DNA of 64,000 bases from Pseudocitrobacter corydidari (GCF_021172065.1 NZ_CP087880.1:4130583-4194582), one strand, 5' to 3'. Numbered from the stretch's first letter, positions 25,215-33,930 are shown. Numbers and translations are program-made. Notes: generated from the sequence alone by a model not told the origin.

Positions 25215-26075
25215 CTAGCCCTCGCCAAACAACCGCAGCAGCGTCTCAACCTGCTCATCCAGCGGGGCGAGATCCTGTTTCACAATCAAATGCAGCGGCG
25301 TGGCGCGACGCGCGCCGTGGTCGAGCGGTAAAGGCTTCAACACGCCCTGTTCCAGCAGTCGCTGTATACGCTCCTCCGGTAACCAGCCATAGCCCACCTG
25401 ATACATCACCGCATCAATCGCCGCATCAATCGTTGAAAACGTCCACGCATCGTTGCCCGGCTGGCGTGCGCTGTCATGGTCGGCGATACGAATGAGCGGC
25501 CAGTTACGCAGCATCTCATCGCTGAACGGCGCATCCTGATGAAACAGCGGGTGGTCACGGTGGGCGACGGCGATGAAATCGATATTCATCAGCCATTCGC
25601 CACGCCCGGTAATGTCCTGGCGTCGCGTCAGTACCATCACATCCGCTTCCGCCTGCACGGCGTCACTGTCGGTGCTGTTCTCCAGCACTTCCGTTAGCCG
25701 CACCTGCGTTTGCGGGTAATGCTGCTGAAACTGGCGCAAAATCGCAAACAGCCGTTTACGCGGGAAGATGCTGTCCACCACCAGATTTAACCGCGTACGC
25801 ATGCCGTCGCGCAGCGTGGCGGCGCGGGTTTCGACCCAGGAAAAGGCTTTCAATAAGGGTTTTACCTGACTCAGCAGCAGTTCGCCTGCGGGCGTCAGCA
25901 CTGCGCGGCGGCCTTCCGGCACCAGCAGCGCAACGCCTAACCGCTCCTGGAGAAGCGACAAGTTGTAACTTACCGACGACTGGCTGCGATGCGTCTCTTC
26001 TGCGGCTTTGGCAAAGCTACCCGCTTCAACTACTTTTTCGAGGAGCGCCCACTGCTCAAGCGTTGTCTTATGCAT
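25215..26075 (-). CDS. LysR-family regulator divergent from padC
   Basis: 286 residues: N-terminal helix-turn-helix (TTLEQWALLEKVVEAGSFAKAAEETHRSQSSVSYNLSLLQE) and a C-terminal effector domain. The start at 26075 (MHKTTLEQW) gives the family N-terminus; the frame opens 11 codons earlier. It sits divergently 99 bases from padC, so it is presumably the hydroxycinnamate-responsive activator. This differs from the PadR-family repressors that control padC in Gram-positives. Confidence 0.88.
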   Translation of the reverse strand: MHKTTLEQWALLEKVVEAGSFAKAAEETHRSQSSVSYNLSLLQERLGVALLVPEGRRAVLTPAGELLLSQVKPLLKAFSWVETRAATLRDGMRTRLNLVVDSIFPRKRLFAILRQFQQHYPQTQVRLTEVLENSTDSDAVQAEADVMVLTRRQDITGRGEWLMNIDFIAVAHRDHPLFHQDAPFSDEMLRNWPLIRIADHDSARQPGNDAWTFSTIDAAIDAVMYQVGYGWLPEERIQRLLEQGVLKPLPLDHGARRATPLHLIVKQDLAPLDEQVETLLRLFGEG

Positions 26076-26094
26076 GATTGATTTAAAATTTAGA

Positions 26095-26107
26095 TGAATT
26101 TCATTCA
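26095..26107. promoter_or_regulatory. Candidate LysR operator at padC
   Basis: TGAAT-TTC-ATTCA, with a further ATTCATTCAT at 26119-26128, in the short AT-rich gap between the divergent regulator and padC. Confidence 0.45.
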
Positions 26108-26174
26108 AACATAGCGTTATTCATTCATATTTTAAAGCAATAAGATAACTCCATCGAAAAGAGGAGAACGAATT

Positions 26175-26681
26175 ATGAGCAGCTTTGATAAAAATGATTT
26201 GAGTGGTTTTATCGGTAAACACCTGGTTTACACCTACGATAACGGCTGGAACTATGAGATTTACGTCAAAAACGCCAACACCCTTGATTACCGCATTCAC
26301 AGCGGTCTGGTGGGGAATCGTTGGGTTAAAGACCAGCAGGCATACATCGTGCGTGTCGGGGAAAGCATCTACAAAATTTCATGGACTGAACCGACCGGTA
26401 CCGACGTTAGTCTGATTGTGAACCTGGGCGACAAACTGTTCCACGGCACTATCTTCTTCCCACGCTGGATCATGAACAACCCGGAAAAAACAGTCTGCTT
26501 CCAGAACGATCATATTCCACTGATGAATTCATATCGTGATGCAGGCCCGGCTTATCCGACCGAAGTAATTGATGAGTTCGCGACCATTACCTTTGTACGC
26601 GACTGCGGCCCGGACGATGACAGCGTCATCGCCTGTGCCGCCAGTGAGTTGCCGAAAGATTTCCCGGCAAACCTGCGCTAA
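26175..26681 (+). CDS. padC: Phenolic acid decarboxylase
   Basis: Non-oxidative decarboxylation of p-coumaric, ferulic and caffeic acids to vinylphenols; cytoplasmic detoxification of plant phenolics. 168 residues of the PAD family, with GKHLVYTYDNGWNYEIYVKN and the RIHSGLVGNRWVKDQQAYI block that carries the conserved active-site arginine region. GAGGAG lies eight bases before the ATG. It is absent from this place in E. coli and sits with its LysR regulator, so the pair is an insert. It ends three bases before the convergent yhhT stop. Confidence 0.95.
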   Translation: MSSFDKNDLSGFIGKHLVYTYDNGWNYEIYVKNANTLDYRIHSGLVGNRWVKDQQAYIVRVGESIYKISWTEPTGTDVSLIVNLGDKLFHGTIFFPRWIMNNPEKTVCFQNDHIPLMNSYRDAGPAYPTEVIDEFATITFVRDCGPDDDSVIACAASELPKDFPANLR

Positions 26682-26684
26682 ATA

Positions 26685-27734
26685 CTAGCCCGGCAGGCGG
26701 CTTTTGGGCCGCCCCGGGCCAAGCAGTATCGCCAGTTTGCTCCCGCCTTTTGTGGTTTCCATCCAGATTTTACAGACGCTGGTCAGCGGCACCGACAGCA
26801 ACATACCCACCGGCCCCAGCAGCCATCCCCATATCAGTAACGACAAGAACACCACCAGCGTCGACATCCCCAGACGATGCCCCATCACGCGTGGCTCCAG
26901 AATATTGCCCAACACCATGTGCACCACCAGGAACAGCGCGCCGACCATTAAACATTCGTAATAGCCATTAAACAGCAGCGCCTGAATCATCGGCGGAATA
27001 GCGGATATCACCGAGCCAATGTTGGGAATATAGTTCAGCAAAAACGCCAGCACGCCCCACATCAGCGCGAACTGCACATCGAGCAGTAGCAGGCCGAGCC
27101 AGACAATCACGCCAGTCATTACGCTGATAAATGTTTTGAGCGCCAGATAATGGGATACCCCTTTTAACGCACGGTGCAGCCCGGCGATATGCACCTGCGG
27201 GTTGACGAGGGCAAAGCGCATTTTGTAGGGAACGTGGCGAGCTTCGAACAGCATAAACACCACGGTCATGATCAGCAGCACGATGCTGGTCATCGCCCCG
27301 GAAAGTTGAGTCATTAAGGCTGTCGCCAGGGTCATCACCTTATCGGAATCCATTCGCTGGAGTAATCTTTCCGGCGAAACGTGCAGATGCAGAAACGGTA
27401 GCATCTCCTGCAACTCGATAAACTTGCGGGTGAGCTCTTTGTTGTAGCTCGGCATCAGGGCAATGAAGTCATTGATCGATGAGGCGAGTACGGCCATCAG
27501 CGCCGTAAGGAAGAAGAGCATCACTATCATCACAATGGTGATGGCGAGTGCGCGGGAAACCCCCCGACGCATAAACCACCTCACCAACGGGTTAAGTACA
27601 ATAGCGAAAAAGAGTGCCAGCAGCAGCTGGACGATAATATCGGCGGCGGCATGAATACCGGCCAGGATCACCACCAGGGCGGCGAGTTTGAGTAAAATAT
27701 GCAGGCCCGCTTTATCAGGCTGTGGGGATGTCAT
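26685..27734 (-). CDS. yhhT: AI-2E family transporter YhhT
   Basis: 349-residue inner-membrane protein of the AI-2E/UPF0118 family with seven to eight predicted membrane segments. N-terminal paired helices (KLAALVVILAGIHAAADIIVQLLLALFFAIVLNPLV) and the C-terminal LLNYIPNIGSVISAIPP and GNILEPRVMGHRLGM motifs are typical. The substrate of YhhT is not established. In E. coli acpT and the nik operon lie next to it; here padC does. Confidence 0.92.
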   Translation of the reverse strand: MTSPQPDKAGLHILLKLAALVVILAGIHAAADIIVQLLLALFFAIVLNPLVRWFMRRGVSRALAITIVMIVMLFFLTALMAVLASSINDFIALMPSYNKELTRKFIELQEMLPFLHLHVSPERLLQRMDSDKVMTLATALMTQLSGAMTSIVLLIMTVVFMLFEARHVPYKMRFALVNPQVHIAGLHRALKGVSHYLALKTFISVMTGVIVWLGLLLLDVQFALMWGVLAFLLNYIPNIGSVISAIPPMIQALLFNGYYECLMVGALFLVVHMVLGNILEPRVMGHRLGMSTLVVFLSLLIWGWLLGPVGMLLSVPLTSVCKIWMETTKGGSKLAILLGPGRPKSRLPG

Positions 27735-27876
27735 ATCGAATTCCTTTTGATCGTTCGCACTTAAGTGTAGTGCGAAGCGGCAGGCTTATTATCTGAAAGT
27801 GCGCGGCGCAAAAACGCGACTTCAATTTCAGCGCATGCAATAATGAAAACATCGTTTTAAAATTCGGATGTTTGTC

Positions 27877-29097
27877 ATGCCAGACGCCGCAGATGGGGCG
27901 CAACTCAGCGGTTTTCGCCTCAATTTACGCATCGTTTCCGTCGTTATTTTCAACTTCGCCAGCTATCTCACCATCGGCCTGCCGCTCGCGGTGCTGCCGG
28001 GCTATGTCCATGATGTCATGGGCTTTAGCGCCTTCTGGGCGGGGCTGGTCATCAGCCTGCAATACTTCGCCACGCTGTTAAGTCGCCCCCATGCCGGGCG
28101 CTACGCGGACCAGCTTGGGCCGAAGAAAATTGTGGTGTTTGGTCTGTGCGGCTGTTTTCTCAGCGGCCTGAGTTATTTACTGGCGGCGATGGGCGGTAGC
28201 TGGCCGATGGTAAGCCTGGTGCTGCTGTGCCTGGGGCGCGTGATTCTGGGAATTGGTCAGAGCTTTGCCGGCACCGGCTCCACGCTGTGGGGCGTTGGCG
28301 TGGTGGGCTCGCTGCATATCGGGCGGGTCATTTCCTGGAACGGCATCGTAACCTACGGGGCGATGGCGATGGGCGCGCCGCTCGGCGTGCTCTGTTATCA
28401 GTACGGTGGCCTGCACGGGCTGGCGCTGGTGATTATGGCGGTTGCCGCGCTGGCGGTGATTTGTGCGCTGCCGCGTGCGGAAGTGAAAGCGGCGAAGGGT
28501 AAAGTGATGTCGTTTCGCGCGGTGCTCGGTCGCGTATGGCCCTACGGCATGGCGCTGGCGCTGGCCTCGGCGGGCTTCGGCGTTATCGCGACCTTCATTA
28601 CGCTGTTTTATGATGCCAAAGGCTGGGACGGCGCGGCCTTTGCGCTCACGCTCTTTAGCTGCGCGTTCGTCGGCACGCGTCTGCTGTTCCCCAACGGGAT
28701 CAACCGTCTGGGCGGGCTGAACGTGGCGATGCTCTGCTTTACGGTCGAGATTATCGGCCTGCTGCTGGTGGGCATCGCCGACACGCCACTGGTGGCGAAA
28801 ATCGGCACCTTCTTTGCGGGAGCAGGCTTCTCGCTGGTGTTCCCGGCGCTTGGCGTAGTGGCGGTGAAGGCCGTGCCGCAGCAAAACCAGGGTTCCGCGC
28901 TGGCTACCTATACGGTGTTTATGGATTTATCGCTCGGGATCACCGGGCCGCTCGCCGGGCTGATGATGGCGTGGATGGGGGTATCGACGATTTACCTGGC
29001 TGCCGCCGGGCTGGTGGCAATTGCGCTGCTGCTGGGGTGGCGGCTAAAAAAAAGGCCTCCGGTTGAACAACCGAAGGCCGCGTCGTCAGCAGACTAA
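27877..29097 (+). CDS. yhhS: MFS transporter YhhS
   Basis: 406-residue major facilitator with 12 hydrophobic segments and the loop 2-3 motif HAGRYADQLGPKKIV. E. coli YhhS has been linked to arabinose and glyphosate efflux; the role here is inferred. ATG 27877 matches the usual N-terminus; an in-frame ATG at 27868 is possible, and neither has a strong ribosome site. The last codons encode, on the opposite strand, the terminator of dcrB; the two stop codons abut. Confidence 0.92.
   Translation: MPDAADGAQLSGFRLNLRIVSVVIFNFASYLTIGLPLAVLPGYVHDVMGFSAFWAGLVISLQYFATLLSRPHAGRYADQLGPKKIVVFGLCGCFLSGLSYLLAAMGGSWPMVSLVLLCLGRVILGIGQSFAGTGSTLWGVGVVGSLHIGRVISWNGIVTYGAMAMGAPLGVLCYQYGGLHGLALVIMAVAALAVICALPRAEVKAAKGKVMSFRAVLGRVWPYGMALALASAGFGVIATFITLFYDAKGWDGAAFALTLFSCAFVGTRLLFPNGINRLGGLNVAMLCFTVEIIGLLLVGIADTPLVAKIGTFFAGAGFSLVFPALGVVAVKAVPQQNQGSALATYTVFMDLSLGITGPLAGLMMAWMGVSTIYLAAAGLVAIALLLGWRLKKRPPVEQPKAASSAD
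29046..29079 (-). terminator. dcrB terminator lying inside the yhhS coding end
   Basis: Read on the minus strand: stem GGCCTTCGGTTG/CAACCGGAGGCC (one G-U pair) followed by eight T residues. It is a classical intrinsic terminator, placed wholly within the final codons of convergent yhhS (about residues 390-401). Confidence 0.9.
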
Positions 29098-29655
29098 TTA
29101 GTTGATAACGATAGTATTGATGATGTTCTCTGCGGCAGTCTGCGCCTGCTGCTGATTATCTGCCGGCAGGGTAACCTGCATGGTCAGCAGCTTGCCATCA
29201 ATTTTGCCGAGGATAACGGAAGAGTACGCGGTCTGGCCTTTAGCAGAGATGATGCTGTCCAGTTGTTGCAGCGTGTGGCCTTTCACCTCAATGGATTTGT
29301 TGGTCACGACCTGCAACTGCGGGTCGCGGCTGCGCTGCTGCTCTTCCAGACGTTTCGCCATCACGCCGAGGTCTTCATCGGTGTTGTCGCCCACGATAAC
29401 GATCACGGCTTTCTGCCCGGTCGCATCAGAGTAGACATGCATATTGTTGCTCTGGGTGCCCATTTTTCCGCTCTGGTCGGTCATATCCGCGGGTAATGAG
29501 AAGCTCAGCTTGCCATCCAGCAGGTTAATCGGCTGCCCGGAGGCGTTGCTCTCTGCCGCCGCACCCTGTGCCGGAGCTTTGGTATCGCTGTTGTCACAGG
29601 CTGCCAGCCCGGCAACCAGCAGGCCAATACCAACGTATTTCACCAATTTGCGCAT
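29098..29655 (-). CDS. dcrB: Inner-membrane lipoprotein DcrB
   Basis: 185 residues. Lipoprotein signal with lipobox LAAC, so Cys20 would be lipidated; the mature part starts DNSDTKAPAQ. E. coli DcrB is required for phage C1/C6 DNA entry and supports envelope lipoprotein maturation. The DUF1795-type domain is recognisable (LSFSLPADMTDQSGK). It lies downstream of yhhQ on the same strand. Confidence 0.95.
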   Translation of the reverse strand: MRKLVKYVGIGLLVAGLAACDNSDTKAPAQGAAAESNASGQPINLLDGKLSFSLPADMTDQSGKMGTQSNNMHVYSDATGQKAVIVIVGDNTDEDLGVMAKRLEEQQRSRDPQLQVVTNKSIEVKGHTLQQLDSIISAKGQTAYSSVILGKIDGKLLTMQVTLPADNQQQAQTAAENIINTIVIN

Positions 29656-29728
29656 TGACTTCTTCCTTTCGATAAACGGCCATTAACGGCTCATTCACCC
29701 ATCTTATCACAACTCGGAAAACGAACCT

Positions 29729-30394
29729 TTAACCTGGCTGCATTGCTGACAAATCGGATTTGTCTGCCAGGCGTTTCATCAGCATATTTAGCAGCACGCC
29801 GTACATCGGCAGGAAGAAGATGATGCTGATCAGCACTTTAAAGCAGTAATCGACCAGTGCGATTTCCACCCAGTGCTGCGCCATGAACGGGTCGGTACTG
29901 CGCCAGAAGGCGATGAAGAAGAAGGCCAGCGTATCGCTGATATTACCGAACAGCGTCGAGGCCGTTGGCGCAAGCCACCAGTGACGGCTTTGGCGCAGGC
30001 GGTTAAAGACGTGAACGTCAAGGATCTGCCCCAGCGCGTAGGCCATAAAGCTGGCGGCGGCGATACGGGCGACAAACAGGTTGAAGTTCGCCAGCGCGCC
30101 AAAGCCCTGCCATTCACCCATATAGAAAAGTGATGAAACAGCGTAGGAGACCATCAGCGCGGGGATCATTACTGCGAAAACGATGCGTCGAGCCAGCGGC
30201 GCGCCAAAGATGCGCACGGTGAGATCAGTCGCGAGGAAAATAAACGGAAAGCTGAACGCGCCCCAGGTGGTGTGGAAGCCAAAAACAGAAACCGGCAGTT
30301 GCACCAGGTAGTTACTGGAGATAATCACCAGCAAATGGAATAGCGATAGCCAAACCAGCGCGTGCTTGCGCTGTACGGATGTAAAGGGAGTCAT
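29729..30394 (-). CDS. yhhQ: Queuosine precursor transporter YhhQ
   Basis: 221-residue inner-membrane protein with about six segments; family QPTR (COG1738), which imports the queuosine precursors preQ0 and preQ1 in E. coli. The N-terminal FTSVQRKHALVWLSLFHLLVIISSNYLVQLP and FPFIFLATDLTVRIFG are family marks. A preQ1-I riboswitch overlaps its ribosome site, which supports the assignment independently. Confidence 0.95.
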   Translation of the reverse strand: MTPFTSVQRKHALVWLSLFHLLVIISSNYLVQLPVSVFGFHTTWGAFSFPFIFLATDLTVRIFGAPLARRIVFAVMIPALMVSYAVSSLFYMGEWQGFGALANFNLFVARIAAASFMAYALGQILDVHVFNRLRQSRHWWLAPTASTLFGNISDTLAFFFIAFWRSTDPFMAQHWVEIALVDYCFKVLISIIFFLPMYGVLLNMLMKRLADKSDLSAMQPG

Positions 30395-30400
30395 ATTGTA

Positions 30401-30432
30401 CCTTTTTAGAAATTGGGGTGAGGGAACCCAAT
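30401..30432 (-). promoter_or_regulatory. preQ1-I riboswitch controlling yhhQ
   Basis: On the minus strand: stem AUUGGG/CCCAAU, loop UUCCCUCAC, then the A-rich tail UCUAAAAAGG, which can pair with the loop as an H-type pseudoknot. The tail contains the yhhQ Shine-Dalgarno (AAGG), six bases before the ATG. preQ1 binding would hide the ribosome site. Layout and loop match known translational preQ1-I aptamers, and the gene imports the ligand's family. Confidence 0.82.
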
Positions 30433-30593
30433 AAAACTGTTCGTATTCTTATCGTTACCTGCGCGATAAGGGAGCGAATGATACTGCTTCCGCGCGTCAT
30501 TGCAATGGTTGTTTTTCACGCAATCGTTAACCTGACTTGCGTCACAGAAATCACGGCGTAAACTAAGGCCGATTTTTCTACGGTGAGACCATA

Positions 30594-30839
30594 ATGACCG
30601 ATCTGTTCGCCAGCCCAAACCATACTTTAGATGCCCTTGGCCTCCGTTGCCCGGAGCCGGTGATGATGGTGCGCAAAACTGTGCGCACGATGCCCGTGGG
30701 CGAAACGCTGCTGATTATTGCCGACGACCCGGCAACCACCCGCGATATTCCGGGTTTCTGCACGTTCATGGAACATGAACTGATTGCCAAAGAGACCGAC
30801 ACTCTGCCGTATCGCTACCTGCTGCGTAAAAGCCATTAG
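30594..30839 (+). CDS. tusA: Sulfurtransferase TusA
   Basis: 81-residue cytoplasmic sulfur carrier. It takes persulfide sulfur from IscS on Cys19 (LGLRCPEPVMMVRK) and passes it to TusBCD for tRNA 2-thiouridine synthesis. All family features are present. It is divergent from yhhQ, as in E. coli, so two tRNA-modification functions share a control region. Confidence 0.96.
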   Translation: MTDLFASPNHTLDALGLRCPEPVMMVRKTVRTMPVGETLLIIADDPATTRDIPGFCTFMEHELIAKETDTLPYRYLLRKSH

Positions 30840-30845
30840 TTTTTG

Positions 30846-30873
30846 TCAGGGCAGATTCTGTGATCTGCCCTGA
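30846..30873 (+). terminator. Hairpin downstream of tusA
   Basis: TCAGGGCAGAT and ATCTGCCCTGA form an 11-bp perfect stem with a 6-base loop, seven bases after the tusA stop. The following bases (AATATCG) are not T-rich, so its strength as a terminator is uncertain. Confidence 0.65.
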
Positions 30874-30920
30874 AATATCGTTATCACATCGTTAAAATCG
30901 CGTTTCGAAATTGTTTCTTT

Positions 30921-30936
30921 TGTGAGTTATCTCACC
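30921..30936. promoter_or_regulatory. CRP site upstream of the TRAP operon
   Basis: TGTGA-GTTATC-TCACC matches the CRP consensus at nine of ten core positions, about 90-105 bases before the first TRAP gene. Confidence 0.65.
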
Positions 30937-30974
30937 GCCCACCTCGCACTTCCCGTCTAGTTTTTAAGCGGAAA

Positions 30975-30993
30975 ACTAAAACAACGTTTTATC
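30975..30993. promoter_or_regulatory. KdgR-like operator at the TRAP operon
   Basis: ACTAAAACAACGTTTTATC contains the KdgR core AAACA-NY-GTTT exactly and fits AATRAAACANYGTTTYATT at 17 of 19 positions. It is centred about 42 bases before the start codon, suitable for repression. KdgR controls pectin and uronate catabolism genes in enterobacteria. Confidence 0.5.
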
Positions 30994-31025
30994 TCTTACC
31001 GCAAAAATACCGCTGGAGCCGACCG

Positions 31026-32009
31026 ATGAAGATGACTGTTAAGCCATTCGTGGCCGCTTTGTGCCTTTCAACCGCCACTCTCCTGTTTACCTCTTACGCC
31101 TCGGCGCAAGTGATCAAAGCCGCTGATGTTCACCCAGAAGGCTACCCGAACGTGGTGGCGGTGCAGCACATGGGGGAGAAACTCAAACAGCAAACCGGTG
31201 ACAAGCTTGAGATTAAAGTCTTTCCCGGCGGCGTGCTGGGCGATGAGAAGCAGATGATCGAGCAGGCGCAGATGGGGGCGATCGACATGATCCGCGTATC
31301 GATGGCTCCGGTGGCGGCGATTTTGCCTGATATCGAAGTCTTTACGCTGCCCTACGTTTTTCGCGATGAAGATCATATGCATAAGGTGATCGACGGCGAC
31401 ATCGGCAAGCAGATTGGCGACAAGCTCACTAACAATCCGAAATCGCGTCTGGTCTTCCTTGGCTGGATGGATTCTGGTACGCGTAATCTCATCACCAAAG
31501 AGCCGGTGCTGAAGGCGGAAGATCTCAAGGGCATGAAGATCCGCGTGCAGGGCAGCCCGGTTGCGCTGGCGACACTCAAGGATATGGGGGCGAACTCGGT
31601 GGCGATGGGCGTGAGTGAGGTATACAGCGGCCTGCAAACGGGCGTGATTGACGGTGCGGAGAACAACCCGCCGACGTTTATCGCCCACAACTACCTGCCC
31701 GTCGCCAAAAACTACACCCTGAGCGGCCACTTTATTACCCCGGAAATGCTGCTCTACTCGAAAGTGAAGTGGGACAAACTGAGCGCGGACGATCGGCAAA
31801 AAATCATCACCCTGGCCCATGAAGCGCAGCTGGAGCAGCGTGAACTGTGGAAAGCCTACAACGACCAGGCGTTGGCGAAGATGAAAGCGGGCGGCGTGCA
31901 GTTCCACGAAATCGACAAAACCTTCTTTGTGCAGGCCACGGAACCGGTGCGTAAAGCGTACGGCGAAAAGCATCAGGAACTGATGAAAGCCATTGCTGAT
32001 GTCCAGTAG
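31026..32009 (+). CDS. TRAP transporter substrate-binding protein (DctP family)
   Basis: 327 residues. A signal peptide (MKMTVKPFVAALCLSTATLL..., cut after ASA near residue 27), then a DctP-type periplasmic domain with GVLGDEKQMIEQAQMGAIDM and the carboxylate-binding arginine in KGMKIRVQGSP. TRAP systems use a sodium gradient to import carboxylates. A KdgR-like operator and a CRP site upstream point to a uronate or related sugar acid; this is inference. It is the first gene of a three-gene operon not found here in E. coli. Confidence 0.9.
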   Translation: MKMTVKPFVAALCLSTATLLFTSYASAQVIKAADVHPEGYPNVVAVQHMGEKLKQQTGDKLEIKVFPGGVLGDEKQMIEQAQMGAIDMIRVSMAPVAAILPDIEVFTLPYVFRDEDHMHKVIDGDIGKQIGDKLTNNPKSRLVFLGWMDSGTRNLITKEPVLKAEDLKGMKIRVQGSPVALATLKDMGANSVAMGVSEVYSGLQTGVIDGAENNPPTFIAHNYLPVAKNYTLSGHFITPEMLLYSKVKWDKLSADDRQKIITLAHEAQLEQRELWKAYNDQALAKMKAGGVQFHEIDKTFFVQATEPVRKAYGEKHQELMKAIADVQ

Positions 32010-32019
32010 CGGAGGCCCT

Positions 32020-32529
32020 ATGTCAGAGCATTTTTCGCGCGCAATGGATCGGCTTTACATGCTGGCGATGTGGGTTGCCGGGCTGTCACTGCTGCTGATG
32101 ACGATAGTCATTCCGGTGGGGATTTTTTCTCGCTATGTGCTTAACCGGGGCGAATCCTGGCCGGAGCCGATTGCCATAATCTGCATGGTGACTTTCACCT
32201 TTATCGGCGCGGCGGTGGGCTATCGCGCCGGGTCGCATATCGCGGTCAATATGCTCACCGACCGCCTGCCCGCTGCGCTGCAAAAAGCGGCGGCGCGACT
32301 GGTGGACTTACTGATGCTGTTGGTGACCGTGCTGATGTTCTGGTACAGCTTCTGGCTCTGTGTCGAACTGTGGGAGCAGCCCGTTGCGGAATTCCCGGTG
32401 ATGACCTCCGGCGAGAGCTATCTGCCGCTGCCGGTGGGTTCCGCTGTGCTGATTCTGTTTGTGATTGAGCGCCTGCTGTTCGGTTCGCAGGAACACCGCC
32501 CGGTGGTGCTCATCGGTAACCACGGTTAA
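32020..32529 (+). CDS. TRAP transporter small permease (DctQ family)
   Basis: 169 residues with four predicted membrane segments, including GIFSRYVLNRGESWPEPIA, typical of the DctQ subunit. Start 32020 has GGAGG five bases upstream; the frame opens nine codons earlier inside the DctP end. Ten bases separate it from dctP and eleven from dctM, so the three are translated from one message. Confidence 0.92.
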   Translation: MSEHFSRAMDRLYMLAMWVAGLSLLLMTIVIPVGIFSRYVLNRGESWPEPIAIICMVTFTFIGAAVGYRAGSHIAVNMLTDRLPAALQKAAARLVDLLMLLVTVLMFWYSFWLCVELWEQPVAEFPVMTSGESYLPLPVGSAVLILFVIERLLFGSQEHRPVVLIGNHG

Positions 32530-32540
32530 TGAGGTGAAAG

Positions 32541-33824
32541 ATGGATGCGTTTATTTTGCTTTTCACCCTCGCCATTCTGTTGGCCGTGGGAATGCCCGTC
32601 GCGTTCGCGGTGGGCTTAAGTGCCGTTGCCGGCGCGCTGTGGATTGACCTGCCGCTGGAGGCATTAATGATTCAGATAACCAGCGGGGTGAACAAGTTTA
32701 CCCTGCTGGCGATCCCGTTCTTCATTCTGGCGGGAGCGATTATGGCCGAGGGTGGCATCGCCCGGCGGTTGGTCAATTTCGCCTATCTGTTTGTGGGCTT
32801 TATTCGCGGCGGGCTGTCGCTGGTGAACATTGTCGCCTCGACCTTTTTCGGCGCGATTTCCGGTTCATCGGTGGCGGATACGGCGTCTATCGGCAGCGTG
32901 ATGATCCCGGAGATGGAAAAGAAAGGCTACCCGCGCGAATACGCGGCGGCGGTGACGGCGAGCGGTTCGGTGCAGGCGATTCTTATCCCGCCCAGCCATA
33001 ACTCGGTCATTTACTCACTGGCGGCGGGTGGCACGGTTTCTATCGCTTCGCTGTTTATCGCGGGCGTATTGCCTGGGCTGTTGCTGGGGTTGTGCCTGAT
33101 GATTCTGTGCCTCGGTTTTGCCCACAAACGTGGTTATCCGAAAGGGGAACGTATTCCGTTTAAGCAGGCGCTGAAGATTTTCGTTGATGCGCTGTGGGGG
33201 CTGATGACGGTGGTCATTATTCTCGGCGGTATTCTCTCGGGGATTTTTACCGCCACAGAATCGGCGGCGGTCGCCTGCCTGTGGGCGTTTTTCGTGACCA
33301 TGTTTATCTACCGTGATTACAAGTGGAGCGAGCTGCCGAAGCTGATGTGCCGGACGGTAAAAACCGTCAGTATCGTGATGATTTTGATTGGTTTTGCCGC
33401 CGCATTCGGTGCGGTGATGACCTATATGCAGCTTCCGGTGCGTATCACCGGGTTCTTTACGTCGCTGTCAGATAACAAGTACGTCATTTTGATGTATCTG
33501 AACATTATGCTGCTGCTGATTGGTACCTTGATGGATATGGCGCCGATTATCCTGATCCTGACGCCGGTGCTGTTACCGGTGACCAATGCGTTGGGCATCG
33601 ACCCGGTACATTTTGGCATGATCATGATGGTGAATCTGGGGATTGGCCTGATTACCCCGCCGGTGGGCTCGGTGCTGTTTGTTGCCAGCGCGGTGAGTAA
33701 GCAGAAGATCGAAAGCGTGGTGAAAGCGATGCTGCCGTTTTACGGCATGCTGTTGGTGGTGCTGGGGCTGGTGACCTACGTTCCGGCGATATCGCTATGG
33801 TTGCCGGGGGTATTGGGGATGTGA
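32541..33824 (+). CDS. TRAP transporter large permease (DctM family)
   Basis: 427 residues with about 12 hydrophobic segments. Typical DctM stretches are TLLAIPFFILAGAIMAEGGIARRLV, ISGSSVADTASIGSVMIPEM and GIGLITPPVGSVLFV. With DctQ it forms the membrane part of the transporter. The operon ends in a BIME and faces zntA. Confidence 0.94.
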   Translation: MDAFILLFTLAILLAVGMPVAFAVGLSAVAGALWIDLPLEALMIQITSGVNKFTLLAIPFFILAGAIMAEGGIARRLVNFAYLFVGFIRGGLSLVNIVASTFFGAISGSSVADTASIGSVMIPEMEKKGYPREYAAAVTASGSVQAILIPPSHNSVIYSLAAGGTVSIASLFIAGVLPGLLLGLCLMILCLGFAHKRGYPKGERIPFKQALKIFVDALWGLMTVVIILGGILSGIFTATESAAVACLWAFFVTMFIYRDYKWSELPKLMCRTVKTVSIVMILIGFAAAFGAVMTYMQLPVRITGFFTSLSDNKYVILMYLNIMLLLIGTLMDMAPIILILTPVLLPVTNALGIDPVHFGMIMMVNLGIGLITPPVGSVLFVASAVSKQKIESVVKAMLPFYGMLLVVLGLVTYVPAISLWLPGVLGM

Positions 33825-33841
33825 GTTTGGTGCGCGTTGTT

Positions 33842-33930
33842 GCCGGATGCGCTTCGCTTATCCGGCCTACAAATGTATTGGCACACCGCTATCTTACCGT
33901 AGGCCGGATAAGGCGCAGCCGCCATCCGGC
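33842..33930. repeat. BIME between the TRAP operon and zntA
   Basis: Two inverted REP units (33842-33870 and 33899-33930) fill the gap between convergent genes. No separate T-run terminator is seen. Confidence 0.85.
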
